Source: Kriegella aquimaris
GTDB lineage: Bacteria; Bacteroidota; Bacteroidia; Flavobacteriales; Flavobacteriaceae
Assembly: GCF_900103215.1 (NCBI RefSeq)
Contig: NZ_FNGV01000015.1
Coordinates: 86,796-150,795 of the forward strand
Direction: 5' to 3'
DNA: 64,000 nucleotides
In this document: piece by piece, positions 28,018 through 37,482 of the stretch
Position numbering within the stretch: position 1 is the stretch's first letter
Layout of the letters: each line of letters opens with the position of its first letter
Translations under genes and position numbers: made by a program
The notes under the pieces: generated by a model
The model's database searches: none
The model's input: only the letters and a program-made list of their open reading frames with translations
Told to the model about the DNA's origin: nothing

Positions 28018-29328
28018 TTATTCTCGGTATTTCTTAAAATTATTGATGTGCACTTGTGCTTTCAAATCATGGAGCAGGTTAAATAGACCGAAGAAAGTTC
28101 GATTCATATATAAGAAATGTTTTGAACCCCGATTACCGTTCATTTTTCTAATCTCGGTATCTTTCGCAAACCGATCGCTTAGATTGGCTATTTTATTCCA
28201 AAAATCATCGGCGCCAAAATCAAAAACTTCTGCGTTTAGCGGCTCGGTGAAAAGCGTCAACATTTCTTTGAACATGGCCGTGAAAAATTCTAATTCCTTA
28301 GGAGAATCCGTTGGTGTTAAAATTTCCAGGTCATACATTTTAGCCGTAAAAAGTTCTTTGCTCTGAATAACTACCTTTTTGGCCAACTCGAAATAGGGTA
28401 TGTAAAATTCATCGGGAATTTCTTTTATACAACCAAAATCGATAGCAATAAGACTTTGTTCCTTGCTGACCAAAAAATTACCGGGGTGTGGATCGGCATG
28501 AACCTTTCTTAAAACATGAATTTGAAACATGTAGAAATCCCAAAGCGTTTGACCCAACTTATTCCCTACTTCCTGAGAAAAATTAGTTTTGGCGAAATCG
28601 CTTAAATGGGTACCATTCATCCAATCCATAGTAATTATTCGCTCGCTAGACAATTCATTATAATACTCAGGAAATTCTAAATATTCGATAGCGGCACATG
28701 CTTTCGTAATTTCTTTGCTCTGTTCAATTTCCAGAAAATAATTGGTTTCCTCAAGTAGTTTATTTTCTACCTCTTTGAAGTATTTGTCAGCGTCTTTACC
28801 TTTTATATTGAACATTTTTAAGGCTATCGGCTTCACCAATGCCAAATCGCTACTGATACTTTCTGCTACACCGGGGTACTGTATTTTAACTGCCAGATTT
28901 TTACCATCTTTGGTCGCTTTGTGGACTTGACCGATACTAGCGGCATTTACACTATCTTTTTGAAAAGAATCAAATACTTCTTCAGGATATTTACCCAAAT
29001 ATTTTTTGAATGTTTTTCGCACAAGAGGAGCAGACAAAGGGGGAACCGAGAACTGTGATAACGAAAATTTATCTACATAAGCCTTCGGAAGCATATTTTT
29101 CTCCATGCTCAGCATTTGAGCTACCTTCAAAGCACTGCCTTTTAGTTCTTTTAACCCGTCATAAATATCTTCTGCGTTATCTTCATTAAGTTGATCCTTG
29201 GTCAACTCAGAGTTTACCAACTTTTTTCCATAGTATTTTACGTAATTACCTCCAATTTTAACCCCCGTTTTCACAAGTTGACTAGCGCGTTCAATCTTTC
29301 CCGTTGGGATTTTATCTAAAGTCTTCAT
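28018..29328 (-). CDS. ABC1/ADCK-family atypical kinase
   Basis: A 436-residue UbiB/ABC1-family protein. Family motifs in order: LKGSALKVAQMLSME, corresponding to KxGQ but with Ala in place of Gly; NAASIGQVHKA, the Ala-rich loop; AVKIQYPG with the ATP-site lysine; HADPHPGNF, the catalytic loop; and IDFGCIK, the DFG motif. In other bacteria relatives support quinone synthesis, but this family is broad. It lies 19 bp after the TetR-like gene on the same strand, so the pair is an operon. Confidence 0.9.
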   Translation of the reverse strand: MKTLDKIPTGKIERASQLVKTGVKIGGNYVKYYGKKLVNSELTKDQLNEDNAEDIYDGLKELKGSALKVAQMLSMEKNMLPKAYVDKFSLSQFSVPPLSAPLVRKTFKKYLGKYPEEVFDSFQKDSVNAASIGQVHKATKDGKNLAVKIQYPGVAESISSDLALVKPIALKMFNIKGKDADKYFKEVENKLLEETNYFLEIEQSKEITKACAAIEYLEFPEYYNELSSERIITMDWMNGTHLSDFAKTNFSQEVGNKLGQTLWDFYMFQIHVLRKVHADPHPGNFLVSKEQSLIAIDFGCIKEIPDEFYIPYFELAKKVVIQSKELFTAKMYDLEILTPTDSPKELEFFTAMFKEMLTLFTEPLNAEVFDFGADDFWNKIANLSDRFAKDTEIRKMNGNRGSKHFLYMNRTFFGLFNLLHDLKAQVHINNFKKYRE

Positions 29329-29347
29329 AGAACTTTATTGCTGTGGG

Positions 29348-30007
29348 TTAGGCCATTTTTTCTTTAAAAAGGAATTTTCCGAAATCGATGATATTATCTA
29401 ATGGCGTATTCTCAAAAACATCAAAAACAGTATTCACCGATTTCTCAATGGCAATATCAGTTTTTTCAAAACCTGCAGAATCGTCATCCATCCAAAATTT
29501 TAATATAAACAGTAATTGCAACCAAGCTCCTTCAGAAAACAATCTTGGATTGTGTTTGGTTATTTTGAGAGACTTTTCGGCATTACCTTCCACGATGAGC
29601 TCTGAGGCAAAAGCCTTAAAATGCTTCCTTAAACCTTTCAGCTGCTCCATTTTCTTTAAAAGACTTTTGTCATTTTCTAAAGTAAAAAGTACATAACTTC
29701 TGTTTAAAGTAAGAAGCTCAAAAAAAGAATAATAAAAAGTCAGTAATTTATCTTTGTTCGAAAAAGAATCATACTCTTTATTACTGGTGAGCAAATTTTT
29801 AGTGTGCAAAAAAAACTTCGTCCAAATAGACTTTTGAACTCCGGCTATAGATCCAAAATTTTCATAAAATACAGCTTCATCAATACCCTTGTCGTTACAA
29901 AACTTATAAACTGATTTGGGTACAACTTCATTTTCAAGAACATAATCCATATACATGGATATAATCGTATCGTCCGTTACTTTTTTCGATTTTACTTTTG
30001 TTGCCAT
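29348..30007 (-). CDS. TetR-family-like transcriptional regulator
   Basis: 219 residues from the ATG at 30007 (MATKVKSKKVTDD). The N-terminal helices (TIISMYMDYVLEN, SVYKFCNDKGIDEAVFYENFGS) fit a TetR helix-turn-helix ending in the typical Tyr-x-x-Phe-Gly segment. The rest is helical, as expected for the ligand/dimer domain. It precedes the ABC1 kinase by 19 bp. It probably regulates its own operon; no operator palindrome was identified in the 350 bp upstream. Confidence 0.8.
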   Translation of the reverse strand: MATKVKSKKVTDDTIISMYMDYVLENEVVPKSVYKFCNDKGIDEAVFYENFGSIAGVQKSIWTKFFLHTKNLLTSNKEYDSFSNKDKLLTFYYSFFELLTLNRSYVLFTLENDKSLLKKMEQLKGLRKHFKAFASELIVEGNAEKSLKITKHNPRLFSEGAWLQLLFILKFWMDDDSAGFEKTDIAIEKSVNTVFDVFENTPLDNIIDFGKFLFKEKMA

Positions 30008-30359
30008 TTCTTTACAATTTTGTTGCTTATACAAATTTACCAATAAGGAAATAAAAACGTGCCCTTTTAGAAGAACACGTTCTTAAAACACCAACCAATA
30101 AAATTGTCAATCAAACTTTCTTTTTCAATAGTCAAATTAATCCCTATCAATACCATAAAGATACAATTTGTTTAACTATTTATAATATAAATTAAACAAA
30201 TTTTAACTTAGTTTACTTCGAGTCATAAAAAAGTACTTTTAAGATGCCAGTTTGTCATTAACACTAAGTCTGGTATTTTTTTTGACTGATACCATGCAAA
30301 AAGAGGGCTCAATTCCTTTTTTAATTTAAGTAGAATCCAAAATATAAATTTATAGAACT
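30008..30359. other. Divergent intergenic region, TetR gene / htpG
   Basis: A 352-bp AT-rich region. The right part holds the htpG promoter and an untranslated leader of about 70 nt. A partial inverted repeat TGGTAT...ATACCA spans 30272-30295. The left part (30010-30240) shows no ORF, RNA gene or clear operator. Confidence 0.5.
30251..30281 (+). promoter_or_regulatory. Bacteroidota sigma-A-type promoter of htpG
   Basis: TTTG at 30251-30254, a 19-bp spacer, then TATTTTTT at 30274-30281, matching TTTG-N19-TAnnTTTG in all but the last base. It lies about 80 bp upstream of the htpG ATG. No separate heat-shock element was recognised. Confidence 0.6.
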
Positions 30360-32249
30360 ATGGCTACAGGTAAAATCAATGTTTCAGTAGAAAACATTTT
30401 TCCACTCATTAAGAAGTTTTTATATAGCGACCATGAGATATTCTTAAGGGAGCTAATCTCAAACGCAACAGATGCCACACTGAAATTAAAGCATCTAACT
30501 TCCATTGGCGAGGCCAAAGTCGAATACGGAAATCCTAGAATAGAGGTAAAAATCGATAAGGAAGGTAAAAAGATACATGTAATCGACCAAGGTATCGGCA
30601 TGACCGAGGAAGAGGTTAAAAAATATATCAATGAGGTAGCCTTTTCGGGTGCGGAAGAATTTTTGGACAAGTACAAAGATTCTGGAAAAGATTCCGGAAT
30701 TATAGGGCATTTCGGACTTGGTTTCTATTCCGCTTTTATGGTGGCCGACAAAGTCGAGATCATTTCAAAAAGCTTTAAAGATGAGCCCGCGATTCACTGG
30801 ACCTGTGATGGTTCGCCTGAATTCGACTTAAAAAAGGGTAAGAAGAAAGATAGAGGTACAGAAATCATATTGCATATTGCCGAAGATTCTACTGAATTTC
30901 TTGAAGATAGTAGAATCGACACCTTATTGAACAAGTATAACAAGTTTATGCCCGTGCCCATCAAATTTGGCACAAAAACAGAAACGCTTCCTAAACCAGA
31001 GGGTGCTAAGGAAGAAGACCCTGCGCCTACCCAAGAGGTCGATAACATTATTAATAATCCAAATCCAGCATGGACAAAGCAACCTGCCGATCTTGAAAAC
31101 GAAGATTATAAGAACTTTTATCGGGAGTTATACCCCATGCAGTTCGAAGAGCCTTTGTTCCATATTCATTTGAACGTCGACTACCCGTTCAACCTTACAG
31201 GTATTCTTTATTTTCCAAGATTGACAAATGACCTGAATGTTCAAAAAGACAAAATTCAGCTCTATCAAAATCAAGTATTCGTTACCGATAATGTTGAAGG
31301 TATCGTACCAGAGTTCTTGACAATGTTGCGTGGGGTAATTGATTCACCCGATATTCCATTGAACGTTTCACGTTCTTATCTACAGGCCGATGGGGCCGTA
31401 AAGAAAATATCGAGCTATATCACTAGAAAGGTGGCCGATAAATTGAGTTCGTTGTTCAAAAACAATCGCGAAGATTTTGAAAAGAAATGGAACGATATCA
31501 AAATCGTAATTGAATACGGTATGTTGTCCGAAGAAAAATTCTTTGAAAAAGCTGACAAATTTGCCTTGTACCCAACAGTAGATGGCAATTACTTTACGTT
31601 TGAGGAGTTACAGGAAAAAATTAAAGGCAACCAGACCGATAAAGACGATAAATTGGTCATATTGTATGCATCTGACAAAGAAGCACAACACAGTTACATC
31701 GAAGCGGCCAAGGCCAAAGGTTTCGAGGTATTGTTGATGGACTCCCCTATTATAGGTCACTTAATGCAAAAGTTGGAAACATCAAAAGAGAAAATTTCTT
31801 TTGCACGTGTAGACGCCGACCATTTGGATAACCTTATCAAAAAGGAGGATGCACAAATCTCGAAGCTATCCGATGAAGAAAAGGAAACTTTGAAAAAGAA
31901 TCTCGAAGAGGTAATCGAAAACAAAAGCTACACCATTCAGTTGGAAGCCATGGATAGCAATGCTTCGCCATTTATTATCACCGAGCCGGAATTCTTGAGG
32001 CGAATGAAAGAAATGCAACAAACCGGCGGAGGCGGTGGTATGTTCGGTATGGGCAGCATGCCAGAAATGTACAACCTCATCGTGAACACCAATCATGAAC
32101 TCGTAGGTGAAATACTTAATACCAAGACGGCCAAAAAACGGGAACGTTTGATCAATCAGTCTTTAGACCTTGCGCGTTTGTCAAAAGGGTTACTAAAAGG
32201 TGAAGAACTAACAAACTTTATCAAGCGTAGCTACGAAATGGTGAAATAA
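30360..32249 (+). CDS. htpG: Molecular chaperone HtpG (Hsp90)
   Basis: A 629-residue Hsp90. The N-terminal GHKL ATPase domain has FLRELISNATDA, IDQGIGMTEEEV and GHFGLGFYSAFMVA; the middle domain has YPFNLTGILYFPR and LNVSRSYLQ; a C-terminal dimerisation domain follows. There is no C-terminal MEEVD, as expected in bacteria. A Gly/Met-rich insertion (QQTGGGGGMFGMGSM) lies near the C-terminus. It is monocistronic, with its own promoter and a strong terminator. Confidence 0.97.
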   Translation: MATGKINVSVENIFPLIKKFLYSDHEIFLRELISNATDATLKLKHLTSIGEAKVEYGNPRIEVKIDKEGKKIHVIDQGIGMTEEEVKKYINEVAFSGAEEFLDKYKDSGKDSGIIGHFGLGFYSAFMVADKVEIISKSFKDEPAIHWTCDGSPEFDLKKGKKKDRGTEIILHIAEDSTEFLEDSRIDTLLNKYNKFMPVPIKFGTKTETLPKPEGAKEEDPAPTQEVDNIINNPNPAWTKQPADLENEDYKNFYRELYPMQFEEPLFHIHLNVDYPFNLTGILYFPRLTNDLNVQKDKIQLYQNQVFVTDNVEGIVPEFLTMLRGVIDSPDIPLNVSRSYLQADGAVKKISSYITRKVADKLSSLFKNNREDFEKKWNDIKIVIEYGMLSEEKFFEKADKFALYPTVDGNYFTFEELQEKIKGNQTDKDDKLVILYASDKEAQHSYIEAAKAKGFEVLLMDSPIIGHLMQKLETSKEKISFARVDADHLDNLIKKEDAQISKLSDEEKETLKKNLEEVIENKSYTIQLEAMDSNASPFIITEPEFLRRMKEMQQTGGGGGMFGMGSMPEMYNLIVNTNHELVGEILNTKTAKKRERLINQSLDLARLSKGLLKGEELTNFIKRSYEMVK

Positions 32250-32270
32250 ACCGATTCAAATTATGAACAT

Positions 32271-32310
32271 TAAAGAAAACCGCGCCATTCAAATGGCGCG
32301 GTTTTCTTTA
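32271..32310 (+). terminator. Intrinsic terminator of htpG
   Basis: A perfect 18-bp stem (32271-32288 with 32293-32310), GC-rich core CCGCGCCAT, loop TCAA. The descending arm itself contains the T-run. It begins 22 bp after the htpG stop and is close to symmetric, so it could work in both directions. Confidence 0.9.
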
Positions 32311-32435
32311 ATTCAGCCCGTTCGACTTGCGTTTAAACCGATAGTGTCAACCTCGGTTTCGATATCGCTCCTCTTTTAGCATAAGAATACTATTCTTTGT
32401 TCTTCAAAGACCTATTTTTGAACTCGGAACGTGAC

Positions 32436-35400
32436 ATGGTTTACCGAGGTATGGAGAAGAAGCGAAAAAAATATCGGAATTTAAGGCGAATAGCCCGAGT
32501 GCTTCTTGTGATATTGTTTCTTTTTGTTGGACTTATTCTTTTTATAAGAAGTCCTTGGGGGCAAGATATCATTGTTTCAAAAGTCACCAATTACGTATCA
32601 GAAAAGACCAAGACCAAAGTGGAAATAAAGCGTCTTTTCATAACGTTTTCCGGTGCAATTTCTTTAGAGGGCCTATACCTTGAAGATAAAAAGGGAGATA
32701 CCCTTATTTTCTCCAATGCTTTAGAAGCCGATCTTCCCATCTTTCCCATTTTATTTCAAAACGAACTTCATCTAAAATCGCTCGATTGGAGTGGGGTTAC
32801 CGCAAATGTCATCCGAAGCGAAAACGCTGAGACCTTCAATTTTAATTTTTTATTGGATGCCCTCGTATCTCAAGATTCTACTGCAGTCCAAAGTGAAAAC
32901 ACGTCAATGGCCATCAGTCTGGGGTCGTTAAATTTTTCCGATTTTAAGATTAAATATAATGATGCCTATTTGGGAATTGATAGCGACCTTAAATTGGGAA
33001 AACTAGATGTTGATGCCAATCAGGTCGACTTAGAACAGCTGCGATTTTCGATAGAGAACCTGAAACTAACCGATACCAAAATCAACTATAAGCAAACCAA
33101 ACCTTTTATAACCAAAAAAGATACTACGGAAACAGGTCTGCCGTATTTATCTATTGCCAACCTCGAAATTAAAAATGTAATGGCTAACTATCAGTCTGTC
33201 CCTGATAAAGTTTACGCCGATGCCAACATTGGTCATTTTCTTTTGCTGTTACCGAAAGCTAATCTCGAAAACAATATTTTTGAAATCGACCAGATAGCTC
33301 TCGAAGATTCCGATTTTGACCTACGGATGGAAGAACAACAGCCGCTGGCAAAGGACTCCATTAGCATTTCCAGTACAGCATCAATATCCTTTGAATGGCG
33401 CGAATATCAAATCGATGCAGCCCGAATTAGTTTACAAAACAACACCTTCAATTATCGATTAGGAAACAACAGCCCCACCGATGATGAGTTCAACCCAAAG
33501 GCCATCTCAATCTCCGGTCTGGTTTTAGAATCAGATAAAATGGTTTATCGTCCAAAAACGGCAACTATTGAACTAGACGAATTAAGTTTTAGGGAGCGGA
33601 GCGGATTTCAATTAAAACATTTAGCCTTTGATGCCAATGTGGAGGATAATAAATCATCATTTTCTCATCTGGAAATAAAAACAAACAACAGTACGTTGTC
33701 TGGCGAACTAGATTTAAAATATGCCTCTTTTGACAAATTGATGAAAAATCCGGAAGAAACAATTGTTGCGTTGAATGTTCCCAACCTCAACTTGGCACTA
33801 GAAGACGCCTTTGTTTTCCAACCTGGTTTAGCAAAGAATGAATATATTAAAAAGGCAACGAAAAAACCCTTTCTTGGCCATGCCACTGCTAATGGCACAC
33901 TTAGTTCCATTCAAATACCAGAATTGAATATGACATGGGGCGAGGGTACTTCTCTCATGATTAAAGGCAGGCTCGACAATATCACCGCAATAGACTCACT
34001 CTTCTTTGACCTTACTACAATAAAAGTAACTTCGCAACGTGACGATTTGCTTCAGTTTGTTTCTGAGAAAGAACTCGGCATAGAAATACCACAAACTGTT
34101 TTGGTCGAAGCAAGTGGAAAAGGGAGCTTCGAAAATTTCAGCACCGATGCATTGATGAAAATTCCAGAGGGTACCGTTCAACTCAGTGGAAATTTCAAAA
34201 ATCAAGAGCAACCCAAATTTGATGGCACCCTAAAAGTTGATAGTCTGCATCTAGAAAAACTTTTGAAAAACGAACAGCTTGGTGCCATTTCCTTTACGAT
34301 GAATCTCTCAGGAAATGGAAATAACCTGAACACCCTTAATGCGCAGATCTCATCAAAATTTAACCAACTGGAATTCAATAACTACGACTTTTCAACTCTT
34401 TCCCTTAACGGATCTATTGCACAAGGTAAGGGAACTATCGATTTACGTTTTAAAGACAAGAATTTAAACTTAAATGCCAATACTTACCTTAACCTTGATT
34501 CGCTAAACTCAAAAATAAAATTGTCGTTAGATGTTATTGGTGCCGATTTATATGCTCTGGGTATCACAAAGAATAATATAAAGGTCGGGGGCAAAGTGAA
34601 TGCAGATTTCACAGGAAATACAGATGATTATAAGCTAAATGCCGGCGTATATGAAGGTCTCGCCGTTATGAATGGTGAACAATATCGTATAGATGCCATC
34701 GAAATATCGACAAAAATTAGCAAAGACAGCACCGATTTAAAGATTAACAGTGATTTTTTGAAAGGGGCATTACAATCCAATGCGGCACCAGCCCAAATAA
34801 GTACAGCGCTACAGAACCAATTTAGAAACTACTTTGCCAAGAGTGATTCAATTTCCAGTACCGAAGCAGTTAACCCTGTACGCTTAAAAATGAATTTATC
34901 GTTGCAGCCTGTCCCTGTTTTGACTGAAGTTTTTTTTAGCGGGATAGAACAATTGGATTCGATTACGATGCAGGCAGATTTTGATGCTTCCACCAAAAAT
35001 TTGTCCGCTAAATTATTTCTACCCTTGGCCAAATACAACGGTAGTTCAATAGACAGTCTTTCTTTTGCGGCGACGGGCGATTCGACCAACCTAAATTTCA
35101 GTACCGGCTTTAATGCCTTGGTAACCGGACCCATCCGCATAAAAAAAACGACTTTAGAAGGACAATTAAAAAGCCAAGAACTTCTATTGGATTTCAATTC
35201 GTTCGACGACGATGAAAAATTAATGCATATCGCCTCTGAGATGAACTTGGCCAAAGACACGATTGGTTTGCACATCAACCCATCCCAGCTCATTTTCAAC
35301 AAAAAGGAATGGAACATTCCACAAAATAATGCTATTAAGTTAGGTGAAAACTTTCTGGAACTTAAGAACATGGCATTAAGCAGAGATGAACAGAAACTAA

Positions 35401-37481
35401 CCTTTAGCAATGCAGTAGCCGATATAAAAAAGGAACATGTGGGCCTTATATTTGAAAATTTCAAACTGCAGACTTTTTTAAGTTATCTAAACCCAGATGA
35501 AAACCTAGTTTCAGGTATGGTTCAAGGAAATTTGGTAGTAGAAAATCCGTTCGAGGCCCCGGGCATCATCGCCGATTTTAGAATTGACGAATTAGGAGTG
35601 CTACAAAACTCTTTGGGAAATCTATCGCTAAATGCAATATCTAAAGGACTGACGGAATATGACTTCGACCTATCGGTGAAAGAAGGTGCGTTAGATTTAG
35701 ATTTGACCGGCGATTATAGTGCCGCCGAAACAGGTGCTAAATTGGATCTCGACCTGAATTTGAATGCATTGGAACTAAAAGCAATAGAGGGTTTTTCAAA
35801 AGATGCCATTAAAGAGTCCCATGGCTATATTTCAGGAAATATCAAAGTTTCAGGTACAACTACTGACCCACAGTATGATGGCAACCTTGCTTTTAACGAA
35901 ACTGATTTTAAAGTAACCGCATTAAATGCTATTCTCAAAATTAACGATGAAACATTGCGAATAAACAACTCGGGACTTTACCTTGAAAACTTTTCTATCC
36001 GTGATGCCAATGAAAGTGCATTTACTATGGATGGAACGATTTTGACCGAGGAGTTGACAAATCCGGAATTCGAACTTTCTTTACAAGCAGAAAAATTTCA
36101 GCTCCTTAATTCCACCAAAGAAGATAACGAGCTATTCTATGGTGAAGCAAGCATAGATGCAGATGTTACGATCAAAGGAAGTTTGAACCTTCCGAAAATC
36201 GACGGAAGGCTTAAAGTTAGAAAAGTTACTGAAGTCACCTATGTAGTGCCAGAATCACAATTGGATGTTGAAGAGCGAGATGGTGTCGTCATCTTTGTAA
36301 ATAGAGCGAACCCCGATGCCATTCTAACCCGAAAAGACCAAGAAGAGACCCCTGCTTTTTTCAGGGGAATCGATGTTTCGACCATATTGGAAATTGCCGA
36401 CGACGCAGTTTTCCATATCATTATAGATGAGCGAACCGGAGATAATTTACAAGTCTCTGGCGATGCGGCCCTAAACCTGAATGTTGCCCCAAATGGGAAT
36501 ATCAGTTTGACCGGGCGCTATGAACTGAATTCAGGGCACTACGAGACAAGCCTTTATAATCTGGTCAAAAGAAAATTTGAGATCAACCCAGGCAGTACGA
36601 TTACATGGTTGGGCGACCCCACCGATGCGAAGTTAGATGTTACGGCTATTTACAATGTAGAAACATCGGCAGCACCTCTTATGGCCTCGGTTACCTCTGG
36701 TGAAGATATCAGTGTCACGAGTAAATATCGTCAGGTACTACCCTTTTTGGTTTATTTGAATGTCGATGGAGAACTATTGGAACCGAAATTATCTTTTAAG
36801 CTTGACATGCCCGAAGATGAACAAGGTTCATTGAGCGGCGCGGTCTATGGTCAGGTGCAACAATTGAACGAGCAAGAATCTGAATTGAACAAGCAGGTAT
36901 TTTCACTATTGGCATTAAATCGTTTCTTTCCAGATTCCGGCAGTGATGGCAGTAGTGGCGGAACAGTGGCGTTGGCGCGGGACAATGTGAACAAAGTACT
37001 CTCGACCGAACTCAATACTTTTTCGGACAAGATGCTGGGTAAAACAGGATTTGAGCTTGACTTTGATCTTGACAGTTTCACCGATTACCAAGGAGATAGT
37101 CCACAAGACAGAACACAACTTAATATAAATGCGAAGAAAAAGCTTTTTGACGACCGATTAATCGTTACAGCGGGAAGTGCAGTAGATGTAGAAGGAAGTG
37201 CGGCCGCAGGCCAGGAAGAAACGCCCATAATCGGTAATGTCAGTTTAGAATATTTATTGACCCAAGACGGACGATATCGATTAAAAGGTTTCCGTAAAAA
37301 TGAATATCAAAATATTATAGACGGACAACTGATTGTTACCGGCATCGCATTAATTTTCAATCGCGAATTCAATGCGTTCAGTCAATTATTCAATCCGTTA
37401 AAAAGTAATACATTAGAGAATAAAGATACTAAAAAGGAAGCAACCCAAGAGACCAAGTCAAGCGGGAAAAAGGAAAACTAA
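32436..37481 (+). CDS. tamB: TamB-like translocation/assembly module protein
   Basis: A very large (about 1680 aa) inner-membrane-anchored protein. One transmembrane segment (VLLVILFLFVGLILFIRSPWG) lies near the N-terminus, followed by a long AsmA/TamB-like beta-repeat region that should form a lipid-conducting periplasmic groove. The C-terminal DUF490/TamB domain includes VSGDAALNLNVAPNGNISLTGRYELNSG and LSFKLDMPED. It probably works in outer-membrane lipid or protein assembly with the next gene's product, whose TTG start is 1 bp after this stop. The start is uncertain: ATG codons at 32436 and 32451 and a TTG at 32397 are all in frame. Confidence 0.9.
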   Translation: MVYRGMEKKRKKYRNLRRIARVLLVILFLFVGLILFIRSPWGQDIIVSKVTNYVSEKTKTKVEIKRLFITFSGAISLEGLYLEDKKGDTLIFSNALEADLPIFPILFQNELHLKSLDWSGVTANVIRSENAETFNFNFLLDALVSQDSTAVQSENTSMAISLGSLNFSDFKIKYNDAYLGIDSDLKLGKLDVDANQVDLEQLRFSIENLKLTDTKINYKQTKPFITKKDTTETGLPYLSIANLEIKNVMANYQSVPDKVYADANIGHFLLLLPKANLENNIFEIDQIALEDSDFDLRMEEQQPLAKDSISISSTASISFEWREYQIDAARISLQNNTFNYRLGNNSPTDDEFNPKAISISGLVLESDKMVYRPKTATIELDELSFRERSGFQLKHLAFDANVEDNKSSFSHLEIKTNNSTLSGELDLKYASFDKLMKNPEETIVALNVPNLNLALEDAFVFQPGLAKNEYIKKATKKPFLGHATANGTLSSIQIPELNMTWGEGTSLMIKGRLDNITAIDSLFFDLTTIKVTSQRDDLLQFVSEKELGIEIPQTVLVEASGKGSFENFSTDALMKIPEGTVQLSGNFKNQEQPKFDGTLKVDSLHLEKLLKNEQLGAISFTMNLSGNGNNLNTLNAQISSKFNQLEFNNYDFSTLSLNGSIAQGKGTIDLRFKDKNLNLNANTYLNLDSLNSKIKLSLDVIGADLYALGITKNNIKVGGKVNADFTGNTDDYKLNAGVYEGLAVMNGEQYRIDAIEISTKISKDSTDLKINSDFLKGALQSNAAPAQISTALQNQFRNYFAKSDSISSTEAVNPVRLKMNLSLQPVPVLTEVFFSGIEQLDSITMQADFDASTKNLSAKLFLPLAKYNGSSIDSLSFAATGDSTNLNFSTGFNALVTGPIRIKKTTLEGQLKSQELLLDFNSFDDDEKLMHIASEMNLAKDTIGLHINPSQLIFNKKEWNIPQNNAIKLGENFLELKNMALSRDEQKLTFSNAVADIKKEHVGLIFENFKLQTFLSYLNPDENLVSGMVQGNLVVENPFEAPGIIADFRIDELGVLQNSLGNLSLNAISKGLTEYDFDLSVKEGALDLDLTGDYSAAETGAKLDLDLNLNALELKAIEGFSKDAIKESHGYISGNIKVSGTTTDPQYDGNLAFNETDFKVTALNAILKINDETLRINNSGLYLENFSIRDANESAFTMDGTILTEELTNPEFELSLQAEKFQLLNSTKEDNELFYGEASIDADVTIKGSLNLPKIDGRLKVRKVTEVTYVVPESQLDVEERDGVVIFVNRANPDAILTRKDQEETPAFFRGIDVSTILEIADDAVFHIIIDERTGDNLQVSGDAALNLNVAPNGNISLTGRYELNSGHYETSLYNLVKRKFEINPGSTITWLGDPTDAKLDVTAIYNVETSAAPLMASVTSGEDISVTSKYRQVLPFLVYLNVDGELLEPKLSFKLDMPEDEQGSLSGAVYGQVQQLNEQESELNKQVFSLLALNRFFPDSGSDGSSGGTVALARDNVNKVLSTELNTFSDKMLGKTGFELDFDLDSFTDYQGDSPQDRTQLNINAKKKLFDDRLIVTAGSAVDVEGSAAAGQEETPIIGNVSLEYLLTQDGRYRLKGFRKNEYQNIIDGQLIVTGIALIFNREFNAFSQLFNPLKSNTLENKDTKKEATQETKSSGKKEN

Positions 37482-37482
37482 A

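Noticed and set aside
34829..35464. Antisense 211-codon ORF inside the TamB-like gene
   Set aside because: It lies wholly within a clear coding gene, is Ser/Lys-rich and has no domain features.
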